From positions 1 through 7,656 of the forward strand of contig DAOVUP010000056.1 of NCBI GenBank assembly GCA_030632525.1: a stretch of 7,656 nt of DNA, given 5' to 3'. Source of the DNA: Desulfobacteraceae bacterium. Lineage in GTDB: Bacteria > Desulfobacterota > DSM-4660 > Desulfatiglandales > Desulfatiglandaceae. Within the stretch, counting starts at the first letter, position 1. Each line of letters starts with the position of its first letter. The position numbers were made by a program, and so were the translations under genes. A model generated the notes under the pieces. That model saw nothing but the letters and a program-made list of their open reading frames with translations. It had not been told where the DNA came from and did no database searches. Below are positions 1 through 6,426 of this stretch, piece by piece.

Positions 1-198
1 AGCATTGATCATATCAAAGTAACATCCCGTACCCCGGGGTATCGCACCCCAGAGGGCGGCAGGTCCTGTCTGAGGCCCCCATTGTCCAATGCGAATCTCC
101 GTATCAGTGACGCCCCTTTCAGCCCACACAAAGGACGTCATCGCCAACGACATCAATACAGCACAACCCAACACCATAACCCAATTCCGTCTTTTCAT
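1..198 (-). CDS. Periplasmic substrate-binding protein of the Liv/HAAT ABC transporter, N-terminal part (cut by window edge)
   Basis: This is an open frame of 66 codons from the ATG at 198 to the left edge, with no stop, so only the N-terminus is present. Residues 1-26 form a signal peptide: basic MKRR, a hydrophobic core, and FVWA before the likely signal peptidase I cut at A26/E27. Cys12 is not in a good lipobox (VLGC) and the preceding core is too short, so a lipoprotein is unlikely. The mature start, with TEIRIGQWGPQTGPAALWG at 33-51, matches the first beta strand and ligand loop of type I periplasmic binding proteins (Peripla_BP_6, LivJ-like). A full protein would be roughly 380-420 residues. 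It would capture the substrate and deliver it to the LivM/LivH permease encoded upstream. It is the last visible gene of the operon and has its own strong Shine-Dalgarno sequence. The family call is firm; the substrate is unknown. Confidence 0.9.
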   Translation of the reverse strand, partial: MKRRNWVMVLGCAVLMSLAMTSFVWAERGVTDTEIRIGQWGPQTGPAALWGAIPRGTGCYFDMINA

Positions 199-204
199 AC
201 TTTT

Positions 205-211
205 CCTCCTT
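205..211 (-). promoter_or_regulatory. Strong Shine-Dalgarno for the substrate-binding protein
   Basis: AAGGAGG on the minus strand lies six bases upstream of the ATG at 198. It is the best ribosome-binding site among the transporter genes here and fixes the start. A strong site fits the usual need for more binding protein than permease, which is general knowledge of such transporters rather than something shown here. Confidence 0.75.
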
Positions 212-221
212 ATTATAATTG

Positions 222-340
222 ATTGTTTGTTATCTGTTATTTGTTACTGGTTATTCGACAATTCCCTAATCGTCAATCCCCAATCTTCAATCCCGCGCAT
301 CGCGGGATCAATTGTCAATCTTCAATCCCCAACCCCCAAT
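222..340. repeat. Low-complexity spacer of degenerate short repeats between ligase and binding-protein genes
   Basis: Two simple-repeat textures fill this spacer. On the plus strand, 222-255 is a run of degenerate TTGTTAT/CTGTTAT/TTGTTACT-like units. From about 272 to 340 it is built of CAATC/CAATCCCC units; the 14-base string CAATCTTCAATCCC occurs exactly at 281-294 and again at 316-329. The repeats abut the TGA stop of the acyl-CoA ligase (340-342). TATTTGTTACT (238-248) recurs exactly at 3759-3769 in the livH-livG spacer, so the two spacers share a repeat family. No gene is seen. Confidence 0.75.
290..308 (-). other. Perfect hairpin upstream of the substrate-binding protein gene
   Basis: ATCCCGCG, a three-base loop, then CGCGGGAT form an exact 8-bp GC-rich stem. 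In the leftward transcript no U-run follows the stem, so it does not look like an intrinsic terminator. It sits between the two exact copies of the 14-base repeat at 281-294 and 316-329. A role as a partial attenuator or as an RNA stabiliser or processing point between the ligase and binding-protein messages is possible but inferred. Confidence 0.6.
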
Positions 341-2151
341 CATCCCCGCTTTCTTCTATACATAGCCTCAATAAGGTCACCAAAGGCCTCGTTCACATAT
401 TTCCTCTTGACCTTCATGGTGGGGGTGACCTCCCCGTCTTCTTCATAGAGTTTCTTGGGAAGAATGGTGAATTTCTTTACCTGCTCCACACGGGACAGGG
501 TATCGTTTACTTGATTCATCTCAGCCTGGATCAAATTTATGATCTCGTGACTCTGAGTCAGGTCCTTATAAGTGGAAAACTGAATTTTATTATCCTGGGC
601 GTACTTGACCACGTTGTCTTCATCAATCATGATCAGACAGGAGAGGAATTTCCTTTTGTCCCCGATAACAACAGCGTCATTGATAAAGAGACTGGCCTTT
701 AGCTTATTTTCGATATACTGGGGCGTAATGTTCTTCCCCCCGGCAGTGACTATGATATCCTTTTTACGATCCGTAATCCTGAGATATCCGTCCTCATCAA
801 GCTCTCCCACATCTCCGGAGTGCAGCCACCCGTCTTTAATGGTCTCTGCGGTGGCTTCAGGGCTCCTAAAATACCCCTTGAAAACACCGGGGGATTTCAC
901 CAGAATTTCCCCATCTTCGGCTATCTTCACCTCTACGCCTGGTAGAGGCGGACCCACCATTCCAAACTTTACCATGCCAACCCTGGAGACCGTGGTCACA
1001 CCCGAACCTTCTGTCTGGCCATAACCCTCTATAAGATTAACGCCAATGGACTGGAAAAAATGGAGGACATCGGGCGCTATGGGTGCGGCGCCTGAATAGG
1101 CAATCCTCATCCGGTCAAACCCTAATCGCTCTTTCAGCTTCCGGAAAACCATAAGATGGGCGAGCTGGTAGAGGGGCTCCAAGTAGAAGGGCACAGATTT
1201 GAAGTTCATTTTGAGGGTGGCCCGATTTTTTCCGATCTTCAGCGCGACCCCGAAAAGGAGTTTCTTGAACCATGTGGCGTCAGACATCTTGATATAGACG
1301 GCAGAGAGATATTTCTCCCAGATACGGGGAACCGCATATCCCATGGTAGGGGATATCTCCCTCATATTATCCATGACCGTATCCAGACTCTCGATAAAAT
1401 TGACGGTATACCCATGGGTGACATGCACAAAGACCGAAAAGAGACGTTCAAAAACATGACACAGGGGCAGAAAAGACATGACACTCTCTGTGTCGTACAC
1501 AGGGTCATCTGCGACAATGGCCCGCGCCATCCAGGTAACATTTCTATGGGTCAGCATGGCCCCCTTTGGCGGGCCGGTTGTGCCTGAGGTGTATATGAGG
1601 ACCGAAAGATCCTCAGGGGTGACCTCCGCCATCCTTTTCTCGAAAAGACCCGGGGTTTTTTCCACAATCTCACGACCCGTTTCAAGTAGCTCGTCGTAGG
1701 TCATGACCATGGGGTCTTCAAAATGTTTCAGCCCTTCCAGGTCCCAGACAATGACCTTTTTCAGTTGGGGGACCTTATCCCTGAAGTGCAGCCATTTATC
1801 CAACTGCTCCTCGTTTTCCACGAAGAAAAACCTGGATTCCGACTGCTCAATCACGTATTCCACCTGGGGCCAGGCATTGGTGGAATAGACCCCCACAGCC
1901 ACCCCGCCCGCGCCCTGGATACCAAGATCAATAATCACCCATTCGGGGCAATTATCCCCGATAATGGAGACACACTCCCCCTTCTTTAAACCCATGGATA
2001 TGAGGGCCGACCCCACACACTTGGCCAGCCTGTAATATTCATTCCATGAAATATCGTGCCAGAGGCCATATTCCTTCTTGCGCAAGGACACCCGGTCGCC
2101 GTATTTCTCAGCCGTTTGCTTAAATACCTTCGGAACGACTTCTGCAATCAT
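340..2151 (-). CDS. AMP-forming long-chain-type acyl-CoA ligase (FadD15/ACSL-like)
   Basis: This is a 603-residue adenylate-forming ligase (ANL superfamily) that would convert a carboxylic acid, ATP and CoA to acyl-CoA, AMP and PPi in the cytoplasm. Numbering from the ATG at 2151, the P-loop YTSGTTGPPKG is at 187-197, the adenine/acyl motif EGYGQTEGSG at 376-385, SGD at 445-447, the hinge region DRKKD at 461-465 and GGKNI at 471-475. The C-terminal TPTMKVKRK at 576-584 carries the expected catalytic Lys580. All core motifs are intact and the length is normal for the bacterial long-chain/FadD15-type subgroup. An in-frame TTG at 2157 is the longer alternative: AAGGGAG (2163-2169) sits 5 bases from TTG and 11 from ATG, so the start is not settled. 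The gene starts 22 bp after the livF stop and is surely co-transcribed. Its position inside a transporter operon suggests it activates the imported substrate. Chain length or aromatic specificity cannot be read from sequence alone. Confidence 0.95.
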   Translation of the reverse strand: MIAEVVPKVFKQTAEKYGDRVSLRKKEYGLWHDISWNEYYRLAKCVGSALISMGLKKGECVSIIGDNCPEWVIIDLGIQGAGGVAVGVYSTNAWPQVEYVIEQSESRFFFVENEEQLDKWLHFRDKVPQLKKVIVWDLEGLKHFEDPMVMTYDELLETGREIVEKTPGLFEKRMAEVTPEDLSVLIYTSGTTGPPKGAMLTHRNVTWMARAIVADDPVYDTESVMSFLPLCHVFERLFSVFVHVTHGYTVNFIESLDTVMDNMREISPTMGYAVPRIWEKYLSAVYIKMSDATWFKKLLFGVALKIGKNRATLKMNFKSVPFYLEPLYQLAHLMVFRKLKERLGFDRMRIAYSGAAPIAPDVLHFFQSIGVNLIEGYGQTEGSGVTTVSRVGMVKFGMVGPPLPGVEVKIAEDGEILVKSPGVFKGYFRSPEATAETIKDGWLHSGDVGELDEDGYLRITDRKKDIIVTAGGKNITPQYIENKLKASLFINDAVVIGDKRKFLSCLIMIDEDNVVKYAQDNKIQFSTYKDLTQSHEIINLIQAEMNQVNDTLSRVEQVKKFTILPKKLYEEDGEVTPTMKVKRKYVNEAFGDLIEAMYRRKRG

Positions 2152-2173
2152 ATTCAAGTTGGCTCCCTTTCCC

Positions 2174-2950
2174 CTATCTCCATCTCTTCTTTCTCTTCCA
2201 ACGTTGAAACCCTTTTGCTGACTCCTCTGACTTCATCCCCATATAGAATTCCTGGACATCCTTGTCTTCCATCAGTTCTTTGGCCTCCCCCTTCATGACA
2301 AACCGGCCATTTTCCAAGATAAGGCCAATATCTGAGATGGACAGGGCCATGCGGGCGTTCTGTTCCACTAACAAGATGGTGACACCCTCCTGGTTGATTG
2401 TCTTGATAATCTTAAAAATGTCTCTAACCAGAATCGGAGAGAGGCCCAGGGATGGCTCGTCAAGAAAGAGCAGTTTAGGGCGGTTCATAAGGGCCCGGCC
2501 TATGGCCAACATCTGTTGTTCGCCGCCCGAAAGTGTCCCGGCCCACTGGGCCTCCCTTTCTTTGAGCACAGGAAAATAAGCGTATATCTGTTCAAAATCC
2601 CTCTTAATGGCAGCACGATCCCTTCTTATATATGCTCCCATAAGAAGGTTTTCCTTCACACTGAGTTCGTCAAAAACCTCCCGCCCTTCAGGCACGTAGG
2701 ACAAACCCATTCTCACGATCACTTCAGGGTCTTTGCCATCAATCCTCTTTCCTAAAAACTCTATGGTCCCCTTGTCCGGCTGATCATCCAAGAGGCCCAT
2801 AACGGTTTTCAATATGGTGGATTTTCCTGCCCCGTTGTTTCCAAGAATCGCAGTAACGGTCCCTTCGTCCACAGCGAGGGACACTCCCCGCAGCGCATAG
2901 ATCAGGGTGTAAAATGTCTCTATATTCTTTATCTCAAGCAATGACTTCAT
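2174..2950 (-). CDS. livF: Branched-chain-type ABC transporter ATP-binding protein LivF
   Basis: This is one of two ATPases that power the Liv-type importer from the cytoplasmic face. Over 258 residues it shows Walker A GNNGAGKST (37-45), the LivF-type VPEGREVF segment (86-93), signature LSGGEQQ (140-146) and Walker B LLFLDEPSLGL (160-170). VEQN at 195-198 has Gln in place of the usual switch His, a hallmark of LivF proteins. The reading frame overlaps the end of livG by 17 bases, implying translational coupling. The ATG at 2950 has a purine-rich GGGAGAGG directly against it. A TTG at 2941 (residue 4) would give better spacing and the usual LivF N-terminus, so it is an alternative start. Beyond the family core there is a very basic tail, about residues 246-258, ending RWKRKKRWR. 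Family assignment is secure. Confidence 0.95.
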   Translation of the reverse strand: MKSLLEIKNIETFYTLIYALRGVSLAVDEGTVTAILGNNGAGKSTILKTVMGLLDDQPDKGTIEFLGKRIDGKDPEVIVRMGLSYVPEGREVFDELSVKENLLMGAYIRRDRAAIKRDFEQIYAYFPVLKEREAQWAGTLSGGEQQMLAIGRALMNRPKLLFLDEPSLGLSPILVRDIFKIIKTINQEGVTILLVEQNARMALSISDIGLILENGRFVMKGEAKELMEDKDVQEFYMGMKSEESAKGFQRWKRKKRWR

Positions 2951-3725
2951 CCTCTCCCAAATAGGCCTTCAGGACCTCCGGATGCTTCTGAATCCCCTCG
3001 GGTTTTCCTTCGGTGATCTGTTTGCCGAAGTTGATGACCAAAATAAGATCCGATATATCCATCACCATCTTCATATCATGTTCTATCAGGAGGATCGTCA
3101 GCCCAAGTTCATCCTGAATATCCTTGATCCAGAATATCAGATCCTGTTTCTCTTCCGAATTCATGCCTGCCGAGGGTTCGTCTAAGAGAAGGAGTTCAGG
3201 CTCCAATGCCAGGGCCCTCCCTAATTCTATTAACTTCTGGGTCCCATAAGGGAGACCCCCCACAAATTGGTTTCTGGCCGATTGGAGATCGAGGAGGTCA
3301 ATGATCTCCTCTACTCTCTCCCTGTGTTTGATCTCTTCCTGGGCCGCCTTGGAACCCCTCCTGAAAAAGGTGGCGCCGGTCCAGACGTTTGTTTTCATAT
3401 GGATATGCCGGCCAAGCATCAGATTTTCCATGGTGGTCATGCGGGAGAAAAGCTCGATATTCTGAAACGTCCTGGCGATCCCTTTCCGGGCAATTCTGTG
3501 GGGTTTTTGCCCAACAATATCCTCTCCTTTAAAAATAATACTTCCGGAGTCTGGTTTATAAAGACCGCTAATGCAATTAAAGATCGTCGTCTTGCCTGCC
3601 CCGTTGGGTCCGATAATGGAGAATATGGAGCCCGGTTCCACACGAAAACTGACCCTGTCCACGGCCGTGAGGCCCCCAAACCTGATGGTCAATTGATCCA
3701 CAGAAAAAAGGTTGTTATTGGTCAT
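2934..3725 (-). CDS. livG: Branched-chain-type ABC transporter ATP-binding protein LivG
   Basis: This is the partner ATPase of LivF, 263 residues. Motifs are Walker A GPNGAGKT (39-46), Q-loop RTFQNI (85-90, Gln88), a divergent signature LPYGTQKLIE (158-167), Walker B LLLLDEPSAGMN (178-189) and the switch His216 in IEHDM. The AGMN after Walker B and the IEHDM motif are typical of LivG. LPYG in place of LSGG is, as I recall, usual for LivG proteins and is not a defect. The start at ATG 3725 is the outermost start available in this frame but has no recognisable Shine-Dalgarno. It lies inside a run of heptamer repeats (3714-3734) that also encodes residues 1-4, so the true N-terminus may be slightly shorter. 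The stop overlaps livF. The gene is separated from livH by a 131-bp repeat-rich spacer. Family assignment is secure; the precise start is not. Confidence 0.95.
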   Translation of the reverse strand: MTNNNLFSVDQLTIRFGGLTAVDRVSFRVEPGSIFSIIGPNGAGKTTIFNCISGLYKPDSGSIIFKGEDIVGQKPHRIARKGIARTFQNIELFSRMTTMENLMLGRHIHMKTNVWTGATFFRRGSKAAQEEIKHRERVEEIIDLLDLQSARNQFVGGLPYGTQKLIELGRALALEPELLLLDEPSAGMNSEEKQDLIFWIKDIQDELGLTILLIEHDMKMVMDISDLILVINFGKQITEGKPEGIQKHPEVLKAYLGEDEVIA

Positions 3726-3734
3726 TGGTCATTC
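3714..3734. repeat. Three tandem heptamers spanning the livG start codon
   Basis: On the plus strand GTTATTG, GTCATTG and GTCATTC follow one another without gaps (3714-3720, 3721-3727, 3728-3734). The livG start codon (3723-3725) lies in the middle unit, and codons 2-4 (Thr-Asn-Asn) come from the repeat. The unit has the style of short tandem heptamers such as the STRR repeats described in cyanobacteria; no relation to those is claimed. Confidence 0.7.
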
Positions 3735-3758
3735 ATCACTTTTCATTGGGTATTTAGG

Positions 3759-3855
3759 TATTTGTTACTCAACAATCCTTCAATCATCCGCTATGAACCG
3801 GGATTTCCGCTCCGCTCCAACAATCAACAATCATCAATCGACAATCATCAATCAT
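3759..3855. repeat. CAATC-type low-complexity repeats in the livH-livG spacer
   Basis: The spacer between livH and livG carries degenerate CAATC/ATCAATC units. The 13-base string ACAATCATCAATC occurs exactly at 3827-3839 and 3841-3853. TATTTGTTACT at 3759-3769 is shared with 238-248. The repeat field reaches to within two bases of the livH TGA (3857-3859). A less repetitive stretch lies around 3787-3815. No promoter, terminator or gene is recognised. Confidence 0.7.
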
Positions 3856-3856
3856 G

Positions 3857-4729
3857 TCAAACCTTCCTCACATAGTGTTTGGCAAAAAGTCCGCTCGGCT
3901 TAAAACAGAGTACCAGCACAATGATCAAGAATGCCACAATCGATTTAAATTCCAGGGACACATATCCACCAAACAGGTTTTCGAGAACCCCCAAAATATA
4001 ACCTCCTAATGCTGCGCCCACTAATGTGGTCATTCCACCGAGGACTGCCGCTGCAAAACCTTTCAGGAGCGGCTCGAGCATCAGGTTTGGATCTAAGGTG
4101 GCAATGGGCGCTAACAACATGCCGGCAACAGCTCCGATCATAGAGCTCAATGCCCAGGTAATGGACAATATCCTGTTTGTCCGAATGCCGTTGATGCGGG
4201 CGGCCATGGCATTTTGCTGGGTGGCTTTCATGGCGATTCCGACTTTGGTATACCTGAAAAAGAGAAAGAGCATAAACATCAAAAGGAGCGTGATCAATAG
4301 TGTGGCAATATTCAAGTAACTGATTACCGCAGACCCGAGATGGATAACGTCGAAATCCGACACCGGAAATGGGAAATTCCTCTGATCAGCACCCCATTTC
4401 CAGCTCGCAAGGCCGTAAAGGACCATCTCAAACCCCAAAGTGATAAGAATAAGGCTTAAAATATTGGGGTCTTTGGCCCTCCTCAGAAATACAAATTCTA
4501 AGAATATCCCTAAGGCCGCGGCAAATATGAACGCCCCGATAAATGAAACGACAAAGGAATAGCCGTGGGTCACAAGCAGGGTAAAGGCCACAAATGTTGA
4601 GATCATGGCCATTTCACCCTGCCCAAAGTTGGGTACCTCTGAGGTCTTGTAGATGATGACCATGGCAAGGGCGATAAGGGCGTAAAGGCTTCCGAAAGAT
4701 ATGCCACTTACAACGAGCTGCAAAAACAT
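3857..4729 (-). CDS. livH: Branched-chain-type ABC transporter permease LivH
   Basis: This 290-residue polytopic inner-membrane subunit, about eight hydrophobic segments, would pair with LivM to form the translocation path. The family's N-terminal signature is clear: GISFGSLYALIALAMVIIYK at 9-28, followed by NFGQGEMAMI (34-43). The coupling-helix region facing the ATPases is around GIAMKATQQNAMAARINGIR (164-183), and LGGMTTLVGAALGGYILG lies at 230-247. The end, FKPSGLFAK (276-284), is also typical. Length is close to known LivH proteins. The ATG at 4729 has AGGTGG (4734-4739) four bases upstream, a moderate and rather close site. The upstream spacer to livM is an unusual inverted-repeat element whose outer end stops about five bases from this site. 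The family is certain; the substrate is unknown. Confidence 0.95.
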   Translation of the reverse strand: MFLQLVVSGISFGSLYALIALAMVIIYKTSEVPNFGQGEMAMISTFVAFTLLVTHGYSFVVSFIGAFIFAAALGIFLEFVFLRRAKDPNILSLILITLGFEMVLYGLASWKWGADQRNFPFPVSDFDVIHLGSAVISYLNIATLLITLLLMFMLFLFFRYTKVGIAMKATQQNAMAARINGIRTNRILSITWALSSMIGAVAGMLLAPIATLDPNLMLEPLLKGFAAAVLGGMTTLVGAALGGYILGVLENLFGGYVSLEFKSIVAFLIIVLVLCFKPSGLFAKHYVRKV

Positions 4730-4743
4730 AGATCCACCTATTT

Positions 4744-4904
4744 AGTGCCTAAAGTTTGGAGTCTGGAGTGCCTAAAGTTAAGGACTGCTGTCAATTTTAA
4801 ACACGGGATCGTTTGTTGGACGAAACAAGCTTTTCTTTTTTCAAAACTGAAACGCCGAAGGCGTACCACAACTTTAGGCACTTCACACTCCACACTCCAA
4901 ACTT
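4744..4904. repeat. Imperfect inverted-repeat element between livM and livH
   Basis: AGTGCCTAAAGTT occurs directly at 4744-4756 and 4767-4779, and its exact reverse complement is at 4870-4882. The longer arms, 4752-4779 and 4870-4904, pair over 28 bases with one mismatch (4763) and a 7-base insertion in the right arm. The central region of about 90 bases contains a 5-bp perfect hairpin (ACGCC, GAA, GGCGT; 4852-4864). There is no credible coding sequence inside; short open frames crossing it are not gene-like. It resembles a small non-coding palindromic repeat or MITE-like remnant. A target-site duplication was not seen. Confidence 0.7.
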
Positions 4905-4940
4905 GCAGTGTTTCAGGGTTGATGAATCTAAAAAACGCGG

Positions 4941-5990
4941 CTAAAATGGCCAGGTCTTCCAGTATATTTTTGTCCTTATCCAAAAACCGTATAGGCCTAA
5001 TGGTTCAAATACAACGAGCAGGATGATAATCAGGCCGAAAATGACGCTGGAAATATTGGGAAGGCCTGCAACATTCATCCAACTGTCAGAAAATGATACC
5101 AAAACGGCTCCGATGTAGGGAAGTTCCTGGACTTTATCCAGTGTCAGCATAAGCCATGTCATGACAACCCCACCCATGATGGAACCAAATATGGAACCTA
5201 AGCCCCCAACAATCACAAACGCCAAGAAATATATGGAAAGGATAAAGTTAAAGGTACTTGGATTGATGAAGCCGAGCAGAAAGGCAAACAGCCCACCGGC
5301 AACACCCGCATAAAAGGCGCTGACCGCAAAGGCCAGGGTCTTGTAAAGGGTCAGGTTCACACCCATGGTCTCGGCTGCAATGTCACTGTCCCGGATGGCA
5401 ATAAAAGCCCTTCCCACCCTCGTTTTCATCAGGTTCCGGGCCGCGAGGATCAAGAGAAAGGCTATGGTGACAACCACGAAATAGAGTTGCCTGTCCGTAT
5501 CTATGACAAAGGGGCCTAATGAGAGATCGGGGACCTCAAGGCCCATCCTCCCGCCAAAGACCTGCCATCGCCCGATCACCTGGGTGATTGCCATGCCAAA
5601 ACCTAACGTGGCAATGGCCAGATAAGGCCCTTCCAGCCTCAGGGCCGGCAATCCCAATATAAAACCAAAAAATGCCGCGATAAGGCCGCCGCATATTAAT
5701 GCCAACAAGAAAGGAAAATGGAGATTGGTCATCAAGAGGACAGTGCCGTACGCCCCGATAGCGAAAAAACCGGCATGCCCGAGGGATATCTGCCCGGTAT
5801 ACCCCACAAGGATGTTCAATCCCACGGTGACAATCACGTTGATGGCCATATAGTTGACCATGTAGATATGATAGTTGGGTAGCAAAAAGGGCAAGGTGAC
5901 AAGAGAGGCGATGAGCATGATGAACCAGAACCAGAGGACCTTACTATCTAAGAGTTGAATATCCTCGTAGTAATCCCTTTTCATGTCCAT
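4941..5990 (-). CDS. livM: Branched-chain-type ABC transporter permease LivM
   Basis: This is the second inner-membrane subunit, 349 residues with roughly nine to ten hydrophobic segments. Family signatures are NILVGYTGQISLGHAGFFAI (59-78), ALRLEGPYLAIATLGFGMAI (116-135), the cytoplasmic loop GRAFIAIRDSDIAAETMGVN (193-212) that meets the ATPases, and VIVGGLGSIFGS (259-270). FEPLGLYGFW (328-337) leads into a basic-aromatic tail, RTKIYWKTWPF. The start at ATG 5990 has AGGAG (6000-6004) nine bases upstream; an in-frame ATG at 5984 is a lesser alternative. The gene lies 51 bp after the DUF1992-type gene. Having livM before livH reverses the order in the E. coli liv operon. No frameshift or truncation is seen. 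Confidence 0.95.
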   Translation of the reverse strand: MDMKRDYYEDIQLLDSKVLWFWFIMLIASLVTLPFLLPNYHIYMVNYMAINVIVTVGLNILVGYTGQISLGHAGFFAIGAYGTVLLMTNLHFPFLLALICGGLIAAFFGFILGLPALRLEGPYLAIATLGFGMAITQVIGRWQVFGGRMGLEVPDLSLGPFVIDTDRQLYFVVVTIAFLLILAARNLMKTRVGRAFIAIRDSDIAAETMGVNLTLYKTLAFAVSAFYAGVAGGLFAFLLGFINPSTFNFILSIYFLAFVIVGGLGSIFGSIMGGVVMTWLMLTLDKVQELPYIGAVLVSFSDSWMNVAGLPNISSVIFGLIIILLVVFEPLGLYGFWIRTKIYWKTWPF

Positions 5991-6041
5991 AGTCTGGTTC
6001 TCCTAATTCTTAGATCCGGCACTCAGGGCTTGCTTGAAAAA

Positions 6042-6413
6042 TCATTTCTGGGGCACTTTGTCAAGTAGCTTTTTGTAATAGATCTCGCTCTCCCCCATGA
6101 GAGGAGAACCTTTCCCCATCATATTCAATTGCATAATTTTGAAATTGATCTTTTTGATCTGACGATATTTCTCCTTTTCATCCGGAATATTATCCAACAT
6201 ATCTTCCATCTGCCGGATATCTTTTCTGAGCTGGAGTTCAGGGGGAAGGCAGCCTGCATTTTTCAGGATCTTATGAACCAGCCGAAGATCTTCGGGAATA
6301 TGACTATCGTCTTCGATATTGATAGGCTCACCATGGCCGGGAAGGTCATCAAAATCCCCCCTTTCCTGGGCCTCTTTGATCCTCTTTTCCACAATTTTTT
6401 GAAAAGCAAACAT
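6042..6413 (-). CDS. DUF1992 / YhdN-like small conserved protein (DnaJC28 conserved domain)
   Basis: A 123-residue soluble, charged protein with no signal peptide or membrane segment. Residues 10-61 carry the DUF1992 signature: KRIKEAQERGDFDDLPG (10-26), GEPINIEDDSH (28-38) and LKNAGCLPPEL (50-60). These match, from memory, E. coli YhdN and the domain of eukaryotic DNAJC28. The molecular function of the family is not established; the domain usually occurs without a J domain in bacteria. I prefer the ATG at 6413 because it gives a protein starting exactly where YhdN does and has GAGG (6423-6426) nine bases upstream. The longer ATG at 6431 would add six residues and lacks a good ribosome-binding site. 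The gene sits 51 bp before livM and about 44 bp after a DUF3795-like gene, so co-transcription is likely, but no functional link to transport is known. Confidence 0.88.
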   Translation of the reverse strand: MFAFQKIVEKRIKEAQERGDFDDLPGHGEPINIEDDSHIPEDLRLVHKILKNAGCLPPELQLRKDIRQMEDMLDNIPDEKEKYRQIKKINFKIMQLNMMGKGSPLMGESEIYYKKLLDKVPQK

Positions 6414-6422
6414 AAACCGGGA

Positions 6423-6426
6423 CCTC
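6423..6426 (-). promoter_or_regulatory. Shine-Dalgarno candidate deciding the DUF1992 gene start
   Basis: GAGG on the minus strand lies nine bases before the ATG at 6413. The region before the alternative ATG at 6431 is pyrimidine-rich (CTTCCTTTT) with no comparable site. Together with the alignment to YhdN-length homologues this favours the shorter protein. Confidence 0.45.

Noticed and set aside
163..165. Lipoprotein cleavage at Cys12 of the binding protein
   Set aside because: VLGC is a poor lipobox and the hydrophobic stretch before it is only a few residues; the stretch after it fits an ordinary signal peptide ending FVWA.
212..217. TATAAT on the minus strand just before the binding-protein gene
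   Set aside because: Transcription from it would begin inside the Shine-Dalgarno and give a message lacking the site; the -35 match is only partial.
223..702. Plus-strand open frame of 159 codons
   Set aside because: It is antisense to the acyl-CoA ligase C-terminus and begins in repeat sequence; no family resemblance and no ribosome-binding site.
1156..1587. Plus-strand open frame of 143 codons
   Set aside because: Fully antisense to the well-conserved ligase core, so it is a shadow frame.
3818..3855. CRISPR-like array
   Set aside because: Units are short, degenerate and without unique spacers of regular length; it is simple-sequence repetition.
3267..3875. Plus-strand open frame of 202 codons
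   Set aside because: Mostly antisense to livG and ends in the CAATC repeats; its protein is unlike any family I know.
4852..4864. Possible intrinsic terminator after livM
   Set aside because: The stem is only 5 bp and the following bases on the leftward transcript are not a clean U-run; it also lies within the repeat element.
4738..5026. Overlapping 81- and 93-codon frames on opposite strands in the livM-livH spacer
   Set aside because: They translate the inverted-repeat arms and the end of livM; no start signals and no protein-like composition.
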